This document shows positions 32,030 to 39,315 of a DNA stretch of 39,315 nt, one piece after another. This stretch comes from Ensifer sp. LC11. Lineage in GTDB: Bacteria > Pseudomonadota > Alphaproteobacteria > Rhizobiales > Rhizobiaceae. The DNA lies in assembly GCF_001695835.1 (NCBI RefSeq), contig NZ_MBSO01000026.1, positions 1 to 39,315 of the forward strand, given 5' to 3'. The position numbers and the translations under genes are program-made. Numbering within the stretch: position 1 is the first letter of the stretch; each line of letters starts with the position of its first letter. The notes under the pieces were generated by a model, which was given only the letters and a program-made list of their open reading frames with translations, was not told the origin of the DNA and did not search any database.

Positions 32030-34699
32030 TTACCGACCGGTGATTTCCGCTTCGGTCGGAACCAGGATCTCGCGCTTGCCGGCGTGGTTTGCCGGGCCGA
32101 TGATCCCTTCCTGCTCCATGCGCTCGATCAGCGATGCGGCACGATTGTAACCGATCCCGAGACGACGTTGTACATAGGAGGTGGAGGCCTTGCCGTCGCG
32201 CAGAACGATCGCGACCGCCTGGTCGTAAGGATCTTCCGAATCGGCGAGGTTGGAGGTGCCGGCCGGACCGCCGCCCTCATTGTCCTCGTCGTCGTCCTCG
32301 GTGATGGCATCGAGATATTGCGGCACCCCTTGCGTCTTCAGATAGGCGACGACTTCCTCGACTTCGGTGTCGGAGACGAAGGGACCGTGGACGCGCTGGA
32401 TGCGACCGCCGCCGGCCATGTAGAGCATGTCGCCCATGCCGAGCAGCTGTTCGGCACCCTGTTCGCCAAGGATGGTGCGGCTGTCGATCTTCGAGGTGAC
32501 CTGGAAGGAGATGCGGGTTGGGAAGTTGGCCTTGATCGTGCCGGTGATGACGTCGACCGACGGGCGCTGCGTCGCCATGATGACGTGGATGCCGGCGGCA
32601 CGCGCCATCTGCGCCAGGCGCTGGACGGCACCTTCGATATCCTTGCCGGCGACCATCATCAGGTCGGCCATTTCGTCGATGATGACGACGATATAGGGCA
32701 GTGGCGTGAGATCGAATTCTTCCGTCTCATACATCGCTTCGCCGGTCTGGCGGTCGAAGCCGGTCTGCACCGTGCGGGTGATCGATTCGCCCTTGGCGAG
32801 TGCTTGCTCGACGCGGCTGTTGAAGCCGTCGATGTTGCGCACGCCGATCTTCGACATCTTCTTGTAGCGCTCTTCCATCTCGCGCACGGTCCACTTCAGC
32901 GCGACCACCGCCTTCTTCGGATCGGTGACGACGGGCGAAAGCAGATGGGGAATGCCGTCATAGACGGAGAGTTCGAGCATCTTCGGGTCGATCATGATCA
33001 GGCGGCACTGATCCGGGCGCAGGCGATAGAGCAGCGACAGGATCATGGTGTTGATCGCGACCGATTTACCCGAGCCGGTGGTACCGGCAACGAGCAGATG
33101 CGGCATCTTGGCGAGATCGGCGACCACCGGCTCGCCACCGATCGTCTTGCCGAGTGCCATGGCGAGGCGGGCCTTGGAGGTCTCGAAGTCACGCGAGCCG
33201 ATGAGCTCGCGAAGATAGACGGTCTCGCGCCGCTGGTTCGGCAACTCGATGCCGATGGCGTTGCGGCCGGGAACGACCGCGACGCGCGCGGCGATCGCGC
33301 TCATCGAGCGGGCGATATCGTCGGCAAGGCCGATGACGCGCGACGACTTGATGCCGGGCGCCGGCTCCAGTTCGTAGAGGGTCACGACCGGGCCAGGGCG
33401 CACATGAATGATTTCGCCCTTGACGCCGAAATCTTCGAGGACGCCCTCGAGCATGCGGGCGTTCTGCTCCAGCGCATCGGGCGAGAGCGAGGCATCACGA
33501 CTGACATTCTTCGGTTCGGCGAGGAAGTGCATCGGCGGCAGCGTGAAGTCGCCATCGTCCTCCACGAAGGAGCGCTGCGCTTCGCGCTCGATCCGTTGGC
33601 CGGCTTTCGGGCGGGGAGCCGGCGTTGCCACGCGCGAACCCGATTTCGGCAGACCCTGCTTCGGCGGCGCTGCCCGCGGAGCCCAGTCGGATGCCGGATC
33701 GTCGTCCTCGTCGTCGGGCAAGATGCCGGCGGGGCGACGCTCGTCGATGTCGAAGGGCAGGTCATCGTCCTCGTCGTCGGCCATGATCGGTGGCGGCGTG
33801 ACGACACGGCGCTCGGACCGATCGAGCGACGGTTCGATGCGGTCGCCGGCGGCCATCGGCTTCGGACGCACAGGCTCGTTCAGCGTGCCGAACTCGTCAT
33901 TGTTGAAATCATAGGGCTCGTCGTAGTGGCGCTTGGCGGAACTGCGAGTGCCGCTCATGCCGAAAATGCGGCGAACCCGCGCGTGCATCGTGTAGCGCAT
34001 ATGGGCGAACGAGCCCATCAGCAGGGTGAAGGGACCCTCGCTGTCGTCCTCGTCCAGCTCGTCGCGCACGGTGCGTGCCTTGCTTGGGATCGGTTCGGCA
34101 ATCTCCTCATCCTCCTCTTCGTCGCTGACGCCGATCAGCCCGGCGCTGTAGACGAGGCACCAGGCGGCCGGTGCGGCGAAGATGCAGGCAAGCACCGTGG
34201 CGAACGTGCCCGTCGGGAAGGCGCCGGTGAAAAGCGCGGGGAAGCGAAGGATCATGTCGCCGAAGACACCGCCGAGACCATTGGGCAGCGGCCAGGTGAT
34301 CGGAGCGGGGACGCAGCTGAGCGCCGCGCCGGCCAGCACGGAACCGATGAACCAGAAGGAGAGGCGCTTGAAGATCTTGTCGAAGCGCTTGCCGCCGATC
34401 AACACCAGTGCCCAGGCAACGGCCGGCAACAATGCGACGACGCTGGCAAGGCCGAAGAACTGCATGAAGATGTCGGCGAAGGCAGCGCCGGTGTAGCCGA
34501 GCACGTTGGTCGGCGCTTCCGAGGTGGCGTAGGAGAAGCTTGGATCGGAAACGTTCCAGGTCGATAGCGCTGCGATCGCCAGCGCCAATGCGCCAAACAG
34601 CGCAAAGCCCGCCAGCGACGCGATCTGTCGCCAAACGAAAGTGGTTAGCACGAACCGGTTGGAACGGCTGTCAAGCGTTGCCGGATTGCTTCTGCTCAT
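32030..34699 (-). CDS. ftsK: DNA translocase FtsK
   Basis: This 889-residue division and chromosome-segregation motor has four N-terminal membrane helices within residues ~25-190 that anchor it to the septum. An acidic, proline-rich linker of about 200 residues (DDEDDDLPFDIDERRPAGILPDDEDDDP and similar) leads to the motor. Motor motifs are LLVAGTTGSGKSVAINTMI (P-loop about 541-549), MIDPKMLELSVYDGIPHLLSPVVTDPKKAV, and the Walker B VVIIDEMADLMM. The C-terminal gamma winged helix that reads KOPS is SYVQRRLGIGYNRAASLIERMEQEGIIGPANHAGKREIL. A CtrA-type box lies upstream of the start. The protein is complete. Confidence 0.97.
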   Translation of the reverse strand: MSRSNPATLDSRSNRFVLTTFVWRQIASLAGFALFGALALAIAALSTWNVSDPSFSYATSEAPTNVLGYTGAAFADIFMQFFGLASVVALLPAVAWALVLIGGKRFDKIFKRLSFWFIGSVLAGAALSCVPAPITWPLPNGLGGVFGDMILRFPALFTGAFPTGTFATVLACIFAAPAAWCLVYSAGLIGVSDEEEDEEIAEPIPSKARTVRDELDEDDSEGPFTLLMGSFAHMRYTMHARVRRIFGMSGTRSSAKRHYDEPYDFNNDEFGTLNEPVRPKPMAAGDRIEPSLDRSERRVVTPPPIMADDEDDDLPFDIDERRPAGILPDDEDDDPASDWAPRAAPPKQGLPKSGSRVATPAPRPKAGQRIEREAQRSFVEDDGDFTLPPMHFLAEPKNVSRDASLSPDALEQNARMLEGVLEDFGVKGEIIHVRPGPVVTLYELEPAPGIKSSRVIGLADDIARSMSAIAARVAVVPGRNAIGIELPNQRRETVYLRELIGSRDFETSKARLAMALGKTIGGEPVVADLAKMPHLLVAGTTGSGKSVAINTMILSLLYRLRPDQCRLIMIDPKMLELSVYDGIPHLLSPVVTDPKKAVVALKWTVREMEERYKKMSKIGVRNIDGFNSRVEQALAKGESITRTVQTGFDRQTGEAMYETEEFDLTPLPYIVVIIDEMADLMMVAGKDIEGAVQRLAQMARAAGIHVIMATQRPSVDVITGTIKANFPTRISFQVTSKIDSRTILGEQGAEQLLGMGDMLYMAGGGRIQRVHGPFVSDTEVEEVVAYLKTQGVPQYLDAITEDDDEDNEGGGPAGTSNLADSEDPYDQAVAIVLRDGKASTSYVQRRLGIGYNRAASLIERMEQEGIIGPANHAGKREILVPTEAEITGR

Positions 34700-34766
34700 G
34701 TTGCCTGCTGCCCGTCTCGATCTCTAGGGCACATTGCGCGCCATGGAATCAACCTAAGCGGAGTAC

Positions 34767-34787
34767 GGTTAATGCGACATTAACCAT
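34767..34787 (-). promoter_or_regulatory. CtrA-type binding site upstream of ftsK
   Basis: GGTTAATGCGACATTAACC (34767-34785) is a perfect palindrome around a 3-base centre. It contains TTAA-N7-TTAA, the full CtrA consensus, and extends to TTAACCAT on one side. It lies 68 to 88 bases upstream of the ftsK start. FtsK is a plausible cell-cycle-controlled gene, so direct CtrA control is likely but not shown here. Confidence 0.65.
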
Positions 34788-34844
34788 GCGTAGGCGCCGC
34801 TAAAATAGCGGTGGTCAGGCATGGGAAAAGGGCTGCCGGAAGGG

Positions 34845-34873
34845 AAAAAGGCCCGGAGCTTTCGATCCGGGCC
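34845..34873 (-). terminator. Rho-independent terminator of glnK-amtB
   Basis: On the minus strand GGCCCGGA, loop TCGAAAGC and TCCGGGCC are followed by TTTTTCCC. It lies about 70 bases after the amtB stop. Confidence 0.9.
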
Positions 34874-34877
34874 AAAG

Positions 34878-34934
34878 GCGATCCGCATGGGCGGATCGCG
34901 ACGGGACTGTGGGTGGCGCCATCTGTGGCGCCAC
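34878..34934 (-). repeat. Two perfect hairpins between amtB stop and its terminator
   Basis: GCGATCCGC/GCGGATCGC (34878-34899, loop ATGG) and GTGGCGCCA/TGGCGCCAC (34913-34934, loop TCTG) are both exact 9-bp stems without a T-tract. Together with the terminator they give three consecutive stem-loops in the amtB 3' untranslated region. Confidence 0.7.
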
Positions 34935-34941
34935 GATTGGC

Positions 34942-36366
34942 TTAGTTGTGATAGGCGGCTTCGCCGTGGGACGACAGGTCGAGGCCTTCGCGCTCGGCCT
35001 CGACGGAGACGCGCAGGCCGACGATCGAGTCCACGATCTTGAAGATGATGAACGAACCGATACCGGACCAGACGACGGTGACGAGGACGCCCTTGAGCTG
35101 TGCCAGCACCTGGGTTGCCGTGCCGGCATAACCGGCTGCGAAGTCGGCCGTGGAGTAGTCGACGATGCCGGCGCCGCCCAGTGCCGGGTTGACGAGGATG
35201 CCGGTGGCGATGGCGCCGAGGATGCCGCCGACGCCGTGAACGCCGAAGACATCAAGGCTGTCGTCGTAGTTGAACTTGTTCTTCACCACGTCGACGAAGA
35301 AGTAGCAGACGGGAGAAACGATGAAGCCGAGCACGATCGCCCCCATCGGCCCGGCAAAACCGGCCGCCGGCGTGACGGCAACGAGGCCGGCAACGGCGCC
35401 GGACGCAGCGCCAAGCATCGAGGCCTTGCCGCGGACAAGCGTTTCGACGACTGCCCAGGAGATGATGGCGGCGGCGGTTGCGAGGAAGGTGTTGATCATC
35501 GCGAGACCGGCGTAGGCGTTGGCCTCGAGGTTGGAGCCAGCGTTAAAGCCGAACCAGCCGACCCAAAGCAGCGAGGCGCCGACCATGGTGAGCGTCATCG
35601 AGTGCGGCGCCATGATTTCCTTCTTATAGCCCGTGCGCTTGCCGAGCAGGATGGCGCCGACGAGGCCAGCAATACCGGCATTGATGTGGACGACGGTGCC
35701 GCCGGCAAAGTCGATCGCGCCGAAGGAGAAGATCAGGCCGGTCGGGGCCGTGTAGGCGCTCGGGCCGCCCCAGAACCACACCATGTGGGCGATCGGGAAG
35801 TAGACGAACGTGACCCAGAGAATGACGAACAGGACGACGGCCGAAAAGCGGATCCGCTCGGCGAAAGCCCCGACGATCAGCGCCGGCGTGATGCAGGCGA
35901 AGGTCATCTGGAACACGACGAAGACGTATTCCGGGATGAACACGCCCTTGGAGAAGCTTTCAGCAAGCGTCGTCGTGTCGACGCCGGCAAGGAACATCTT
36001 CGAAAAGCCGCCGACGAACAGGTTGAGCGAACCGCCGTCCGTGAAGGCGAGCGAGTAGCCGTAGGTGACCCAGATGATCATGACGATCGCGGTGATCATC
36101 AGAACCTGCATCAGCACGGACAGCATGTTCTTCGCGCGCACCAGGCCGCCATAGAAGAGGGCGAGACCGGGGACGGTCATGAGGAGCACGAGGATGGTGG
36201 ACAAGAGCATCCAGGTGGTATCGCCCTTGTCCGGAACCGGCACGGCCGCCGCGGCTTCGGCTGCGGCCGGAGCCGCTTCCTGCGCAAAGGCCACTGCCGG
36301 CGCCAGCAGGGCGGCGGTCAGTGCGCCCAGGCGTCCAAGAGAGGTGGAAAGTTTCGTTGATGACAT
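34942..36366 (-). CDS. amtB: Ammonium transporter AmtB
   Basis: This 474-residue Amt/Rh channel moves ammonium or ammonia across the inner membrane. An N-terminal signal sequence (RLGALTAALLAPAVAFAQ) precedes a short Ala/Glu/Pro stretch and the 11-helix core: DTTWMLLSTILVLLMTVPGLALFYGGLVRAKNMLSVLMQ, then TFVYFPIAHMVWFWGG, the VHINAGIAGLVGAILLGKRTGY pore histidine region, WFGFNAGSNL, and VFGVHGVGGILGAIATGIL with the second pore histidine. It starts 27 bases after glnK, and GlnK would gate the channel. The operon ends at a strong terminator. The C-terminal cytoplasmic tail (SVEAEREGLDLSSHGEAAYHN) matches the GlnK-interacting segment of the family. Confidence 0.97.
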   Translation of the reverse strand: MSSTKLSTSLGRLGALTAALLAPAVAFAQEAAPAAAEAAAAVPVPDKGDTTWMLLSTILVLLMTVPGLALFYGGLVRAKNMLSVLMQVLMITAIVMIIWVTYGYSLAFTDGGSLNLFVGGFSKMFLAGVDTTTLAESFSKGVFIPEYVFVVFQMTFACITPALIVGAFAERIRFSAVVLFVILWVTFVYFPIAHMVWFWGGPSAYTAPTGLIFSFGAIDFAGGTVVHINAGIAGLVGAILLGKRTGYKKEIMAPHSMTLTMVGASLLWVGWFGFNAGSNLEANAYAGLAMINTFLATAAAIISWAVVETLVRGKASMLGAASGAVAGLVAVTPAAGFAGPMGAIVLGFIVSPVCYFFVDVVKNKFNYDDSLDVFGVHGVGGILGAIATGILVNPALGGAGIVDYSTADFAAGYAGTATQVLAQLKGVLVTVVWSGIGSFIIFKIVDSIVGLRVSVEAEREGLDLSSHGEAAYHN

Positions 36367-36393
36367 CGAGTAGTGCTCCCTGAACGGCGTGAT

Positions 36394-36738
<345 letters not shown>

Positions 36739-36816
36739 TCATCCTTGTTCGCCTCCGGCGGAGGCCATCTCTCCTTGCTGCGGAGCGCCCGGGCGCCGTG
36801 CAACCGAGCAATGACA

Positions 36817-36832
36817 TTCAAGGGGCGTGCCA
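36817..36832 (-). promoter_or_regulatory. Sigma54 (RpoN) promoter of glnK-amtB
   Basis: On the minus strand TGGCACG (36832-36826), four bases and TTGAA (36821-36817) match the -24/-12 consensus TGGCACG-N4-TTGC except for A in place of C at the -12 element. Transcription would start near 36805, about 70 bases before glnK. No clear NtrC sites were picked out by eye. Confidence 0.75.
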
Positions 36833-36880
36833 GATTCAAACGCCTGATCTAAGTCTATGAAAAACAACAGGAAAAACGAA

Positions 36881-36904
36881 CGCCGCAGCGGGAATGCTGC
36901 GGCG
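36881..36904. repeat. 9-bp palindromic hairpin between tesB and glnK
   Basis: CGCCGCAGC, loop GGGAAT and GCTGCGGCG form a perfect stem. On the minus strand it is followed by TTCGTTTTTCC, and on the plus strand by an A-run. It may be a second terminator for tesB, behind the main one. Confidence 0.5.
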
Positions 36905-36930
36905 CGTCAAAAAATCGTCAATTTAGAAGA

Positions 36931-36966
36931 TTAAAAAACAGGCAGATTGAAAAAACTGCCTGTTTT
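36931..36966 (-). terminator. Rho-independent terminator of tesB
   Basis: On the minus strand AAAACAGGCAG, an 11-base loop and CTGCCTGTTTT are followed by further T residues. It begins at the base after the tesB stop codon. Confidence 0.85.
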
Positions 36967-37851
36967 CTATTCAGTTGCCTTTTTCCGGATCAGCCCTTCC
37001 TGGGCGACAGAGGCGATCAGCACACCGGAACGCGTAAAAAGGCTGCCTCTGGTCATCCCGCGGGCACCATGTGCACTGGGACTGTCCTGGGTATAGAGCA
37101 GCCAGTCGTCCATCTTGCACGGGCGATGGAACCACATGGCGTGATCGAGGCTCGCCACCTGCAGGTTTCGATCAAAGACGGAGGTGCCGTGCGCATAGAG
37201 CGAGGTGTCGAGCAGGGTCATGTCAGAGAGATAGGCGAGGATGGCTGCCTGGATATGGCGTTCGTCCGGAACCGTGCCGACCGCCTTGACCCAGACGTCC
37301 TGGATCGGCTTGCCGTCGTTGCGGGTAAAGTAGTGCTGGAGCGAGGCGGGACGGATTTCGATCGGCCGCGGCCTTTCCCAGTAGCGGCGGATCGCTTCGG
37401 GCGCATGGACGAGGAATTTCTCTTTCAGCTCCTGCTCGCCCGGCAGCGTTTCCGGCATGGCGAGCTTGGGCATCTCGATCTGGTGGTCAAATCCGTCCTC
37501 GTCGTATTGGAACGAGGCGGACATCGAGAAGATCGCCTTGCCGTGCTGGATGGCGACGACCCGCCTTGTGGCGAAGCTCGAACCGTCCCGGATGCGGTCG
37601 ACCTCATAGATAATCGGCACAGACGGATCGCCCGGCCGCATGAAATAGGCGTGCAGCGAATGGACGAAGCGACCCTCGTCGACGGTGCGCTGGGCGGCGA
37701 CCAGCGCCTGGCCGATCACCTGGCCGCCGAACACCCGCTGCCAGCCGACCTGCGGGCTCAAGCCCCGGAACAGGTTTTCCTCCAGCTTTTCGAGGTCGAG
37801 AATGGCGAGCAGCGCATCCATGGGCGTAGCGGTCTCGGTGGGGCGCGACAT
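36967..37851 (-). CDS. tesB: Acyl-CoA thioesterase II (TesB)
   Basis: This 294-residue double hot-dog thioesterase hydrolyses medium- and long-chain acyl-CoA to free acid and CoA. The N-terminal half has LDLEKLEENLFRGLSPQVGWQRVFGGQVIGQALVAAQRTV (conserved GGQV) and SLHAYFMRPGDPSVPIIYEVDRIRDGSSFATRRVVAIQHGKAIFSMSASF. The C-terminal half has LAYLSDMTLLDTSLYAHG (catalytic Asp), LDHAMWFHRP and DDWLLYTQDSPSAHGARGMTRGSLFTRSG. The length is standard. ATG 37851 has a CGGAGA upstream; the frame stays open far beyond it only because it is antisense to the next gene. It diverges from the FAD monooxygenase gene across 84 bases. Confidence 0.96.
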   Translation of the reverse strand: MSRPTETATPMDALLAILDLEKLEENLFRGLSPQVGWQRVFGGQVIGQALVAAQRTVDEGRFVHSLHAYFMRPGDPSVPIIYEVDRIRDGSSFATRRVVAIQHGKAIFSMSASFQYDEDGFDHQIEMPKLAMPETLPGEQELKEKFLVHAPEAIRRYWERPRPIEIRPASLQHYFTRNDGKPIQDVWVKAVGTVPDERHIQAAILAYLSDMTLLDTSLYAHGTSVFDRNLQVASLDHAMWFHRPCKMDDWLLYTQDSPSAHGARGMTRGSLFTRSGVLIASVAQEGLIRKKATE

Positions 37852-37935
37852 TTCGGCAGTCTCCGATGGTAGGAACGTCGATGGCATTGATCTATATAGA
37901 CATAAAACGATGCTCAAGTGCGACGGAGAAAGCCG

Positions 37936-39150
37936 ATGCTCGATGTCTTGATTGCCGGTGGCGGCTATGTCGGCCTTTCGCTCGCGGTGTCGCTGAAGAA
38001 GGCGGCGCCGCATCTTGATGTGATGGTGATCGACGGGGCGCCGGAAGGCGCGTGGAAAAAGGACGAACGCGCCTCGGCTGTTGCCTCTGCCGCCGAGCGC
38101 ATGCTCGATGTGCTCGGCGTCTGGGATCAGATCGCGCCGGAGGCCGAACCGATCCGCCGCATGGTGATCACCGATTCGAAGGCGGCCGACCCCGTGCGCC
38201 CTGTGTTCCTGACTTTCGACGGCGACGGCGGCGAGGACCGGCCCTTTGCACACATGGTGCCGAACACGGCGATGGTCGGCGCGTTGCGCGGAGCGTGCGA
38301 CGAACTCGGCGTCGTCACACGCCAATCGACCATGGTCGAAACCTTCAAGAGCGGCGACCATGCGGTCGCCGTGACGCTTGCCGGCGGCGAACAACTGGAA
38401 ACGCGGCTGCTCGTCGCCTGCGACGGGGTGCGTTCGAAGCTGCGTGATACGGCGGGCATCAAGACCGTCGAGTTCGACTACGGCCAGTCCGGTATCGTGA
38501 CAACGGTCGAACACGAGCGGCCGCACGAAGGCACGGCGGAGGAGCATTTTCTGCCGGCCGGTCCATTTGCGACCCTGCCGCTCAAGAACAACCGTTCGTC
38601 GCTGGTCTGGACCGAGCGCACCGAGGACGCCGAACGGCTGGTCAAGGGTGATGATTTCCTGTTCGAGGAAGAGCTGGAGCGCCGCTTCGGCCACAAGCTC
38701 GGTCATCTCAAAGTGGTCGGCGGACGGCGGGCCTTCCCGCTCGGCCTGACGCTCGCCCGCGATTTCGTCAAGCCGCGCTTCGCGCTTGCCGGCGATGCCG
38801 CCCATGGCATCCACCCGATTTCGGGGCAGGGGCTCAATCTCGGCTTCAAGGATGTGGCGGCGCTGGCCGAAACCATCGTCGAGGCCGACCGGCTCGGGCT
38901 CGATATCGGCTCGCTCGCGGTGCTTGAGCGCTACCAGAGCTGGCGGCGCTTCGACACCTTCCGCATGGGGGTGACGACGGATGTGCTCAACCGTTTGTTT
39001 TCCAACGACATCACCCCGGTCAGGATCGCGCGCGACTTCGGCCTCGGTTTGGTCGATCGCCTGCCGTCGCTGAAGAACTTCTTCATCCGCCAGGCCGCCG
39101 GTATTGCCGGTGAGACGGATCCGCGACTGCTTTCGGGGCAGCCGATCTGA
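37936..39150 (+). CDS. UbiH/UbiF/COQ6-family FAD-dependent monooxygenase
   Basis: This 404-residue aromatic hydroxylase of the type that works on ubiquinone rings has an N-terminal Rossmann dinucleotide motif MLDVLIAGGGYVGLSLAVSLKK (GGGYVG at residues 8-13). The middle motif CDGVRSKLRD is the DG motif of flavoprotein hydroxylases. FALAGDAAHGIHPISGQGLNLGFKDVAALA is the GD motif with the Ubi-type HPIAGQGLNLG pattern. ATG 37936 has GGAG eight bases upstream; a GTG at 37918 would add six residues. Which ring position it hydroxylates cannot be told, because rhizobia use several UbiH-related enzymes. It stands alone, divergent from tesB. Confidence 0.93.
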   Translation: MLDVLIAGGGYVGLSLAVSLKKAAPHLDVMVIDGAPEGAWKKDERASAVASAAERMLDVLGVWDQIAPEAEPIRRMVITDSKAADPVRPVFLTFDGDGGEDRPFAHMVPNTAMVGALRGACDELGVVTRQSTMVETFKSGDHAVAVTLAGGEQLETRLLVACDGVRSKLRDTAGIKTVEFDYGQSGIVTTVEHERPHEGTAEEHFLPAGPFATLPLKNNRSSLVWTERTEDAERLVKGDDFLFEEELERRFGHKLGHLKVVGGRRAFPLGLTLARDFVKPRFALAGDAAHGIHPISGQGLNLGFKDVAALAETIVEADRLGLDIGSLAVLERYQSWRRFDTFRMGVTTDVLNRLFSNDITPVRIARDFGLGLVDRLPSLKNFFIRQAAGIAGETDPRLLSGQPI

Positions 39151-39176
39151 GGCAATGATCAACGGGGTGCCCCTCT

Positions 39177-39195
39177 CCTCGGGTTTAACCCGAGG
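39177..39195. repeat. Palindrome after the monooxygenase gene
   Basis: CCTCGGGTTTAACCCGAGG (19 bases) has a 9-bp stem around a single central base. It resembles the short intergenic palindromes common in rhizobia, and the insertion sequence to its right may have landed beside it. No T-tract follows on the plus strand. Confidence 0.6.
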
Positions 39196-39196
39196 A

Positions 39197-39315
39197 CTAG
39201 GACCAATCGACATTCAGGATTCCCAAATCGCTTAATCGCTGATTCATAAGATACCGTGTTAGGCACGGAGGTCGATGGTGGCGGTTAGGCGGTATGAACT
39301 GAGCGACGCTCAGTG
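39197..39315 (+). mobile_element. Left part of an insertion sequence (IS5/IS4-like, DUF4096 transposase), partial
   Basis: A transposase-like start codes for MVAVRRYELSDAQW, the N-terminus usual in IS5-family DUF4096 transposases. The element continues past the window. Its left edge is not certain: it probably lies just after CTAG at 39196-39200, but no terminal repeat can be checked without the right end. Confidence 0.65.
39275..39315 (+). CDS. Transposase N-terminus (partial)
   Basis: ATG 39275 is preceded by GGAGG at a close but acceptable distance. Only 13 codons plus two bases are visible (MVAVRRYELSDAQ, next codon TG-). The YELSDAQW motif matches the start of DUF4096-type putative transposases of the IS4/IS5 group. 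The remainder, including any DDE residues, lies outside the window, so intactness cannot be judged. Confidence 0.6.
   Translation, partial: MVAVRRYELSDAQ

Noticed and set aside
32084-34567. An 827-codon plus-strand open frame opposite ftsK
   Set aside because: Antisense shadow: rich in His, Asp, Arg and Ala with no motif, while FtsK on the minus strand is unmistakable.
34909-36360. A 483-codon plus-strand frame opposite amtB
   Set aside because: Antisense shadow with highly charged composition, unlike any membrane or soluble family I know, over a clear AmtB gene.
37852-39213. A 454-codon upstream extension of tesB
   Set aside because: It is antisense to the FAD monooxygenase gene. TesB homology starts at MSRPTETATPMDAL, and a ribosome-binding sequence lies before that ATG.

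Overview
The window is ordinary high-GC alphaproteobacterial chromosome. It most likely comes from a Rhizobiaceae member of the Ensifer/Sinorhizobium type. Pointers are the block acnA-ccmABCDG, the opposite-strand operon dapF-mtaB-ftsY-yciB-UPF0314, the line ffh-chorismate mutase-rpsP-rimM-trmD-rplS-leuC, rhizobium-style palindromic intergenic repeats, and recognisable RirA-, CtrA- and sigma54-type sites. The organism is inferred from gene order and protein similarity remembered from these families; no search was run.

Layout. 1-2.5 kb: tail of a BI-1 family membrane protein, a GNAT acetyltransferase, DUF2794 and DUF1223 genes. 2.7-5.4 kb: aconitase on the minus strand. 5.6-8.7 kb: cytochrome c maturation genes ccmA, B, C, D and G, followed by a large nested palindromic repeat. 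9-14.3 kb: minus-strand operon for diaminopimelate epimerase, a tRNA methylthiotransferase, the SRP receptor FtsY and two membrane proteins. 14.4-16 kb: a divergent metallo-hydrolase and a MarR-type regulator. 16.3-21.6 kb: SRP protein Ffh, chorismate mutase, S16, RimM, TrmD and L19, interrupted after trmD by a convergent TSUP transporter. 21.7-23.4 kb: an amino-acid ABC binding protein and permease with no ATPase beside them. 23.6-26.3 kb: leuC, a SixA-like phosphatase and a YkuD-type L,D-transpeptidase. 26.4-30 kb: an OmpR-type response regulator, a cyclic-nucleotide-binding-fold protein and a TonB-dependent siderophore receptor. 30.2-34.7 kb: xthA, a LolA-like protein and ftsK. 34.9-36.8 kb: glnK-amtB. 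37-39.2 kb: tesB and a UbiH/COQ6-like monooxygenase. The last ~100 bp hold the start of an insertion-sequence transposase.

Functionally the window is housekeeping: protein targeting (both halves of the SRP GTPase pair, Ffh and FtsY), ribosome and tRNA maturation, cytochrome c assembly, central carbon, lysine and leucine metabolism, cell division, DNA repair, nitrogen sensing and iron uptake. I see no defence island, prophage, CRISPR array, tRNA or rRNA gene, and no clear undescribed multigene system.

The most unusual signal is inside ftsY. Two inverted copies of a ~47-bp palindromic repeat of the usual intergenic type lie in frame within the acidic N-terminal domain. The clearest regulatory signals are a perfect TTAA-N7-TTAA palindrome upstream of ftsK, a TGA-N9-TCA iron box inside a long inverted repeat upstream of the TonB receptor, and a sigma54 promoter upstream of glnK-amtB.
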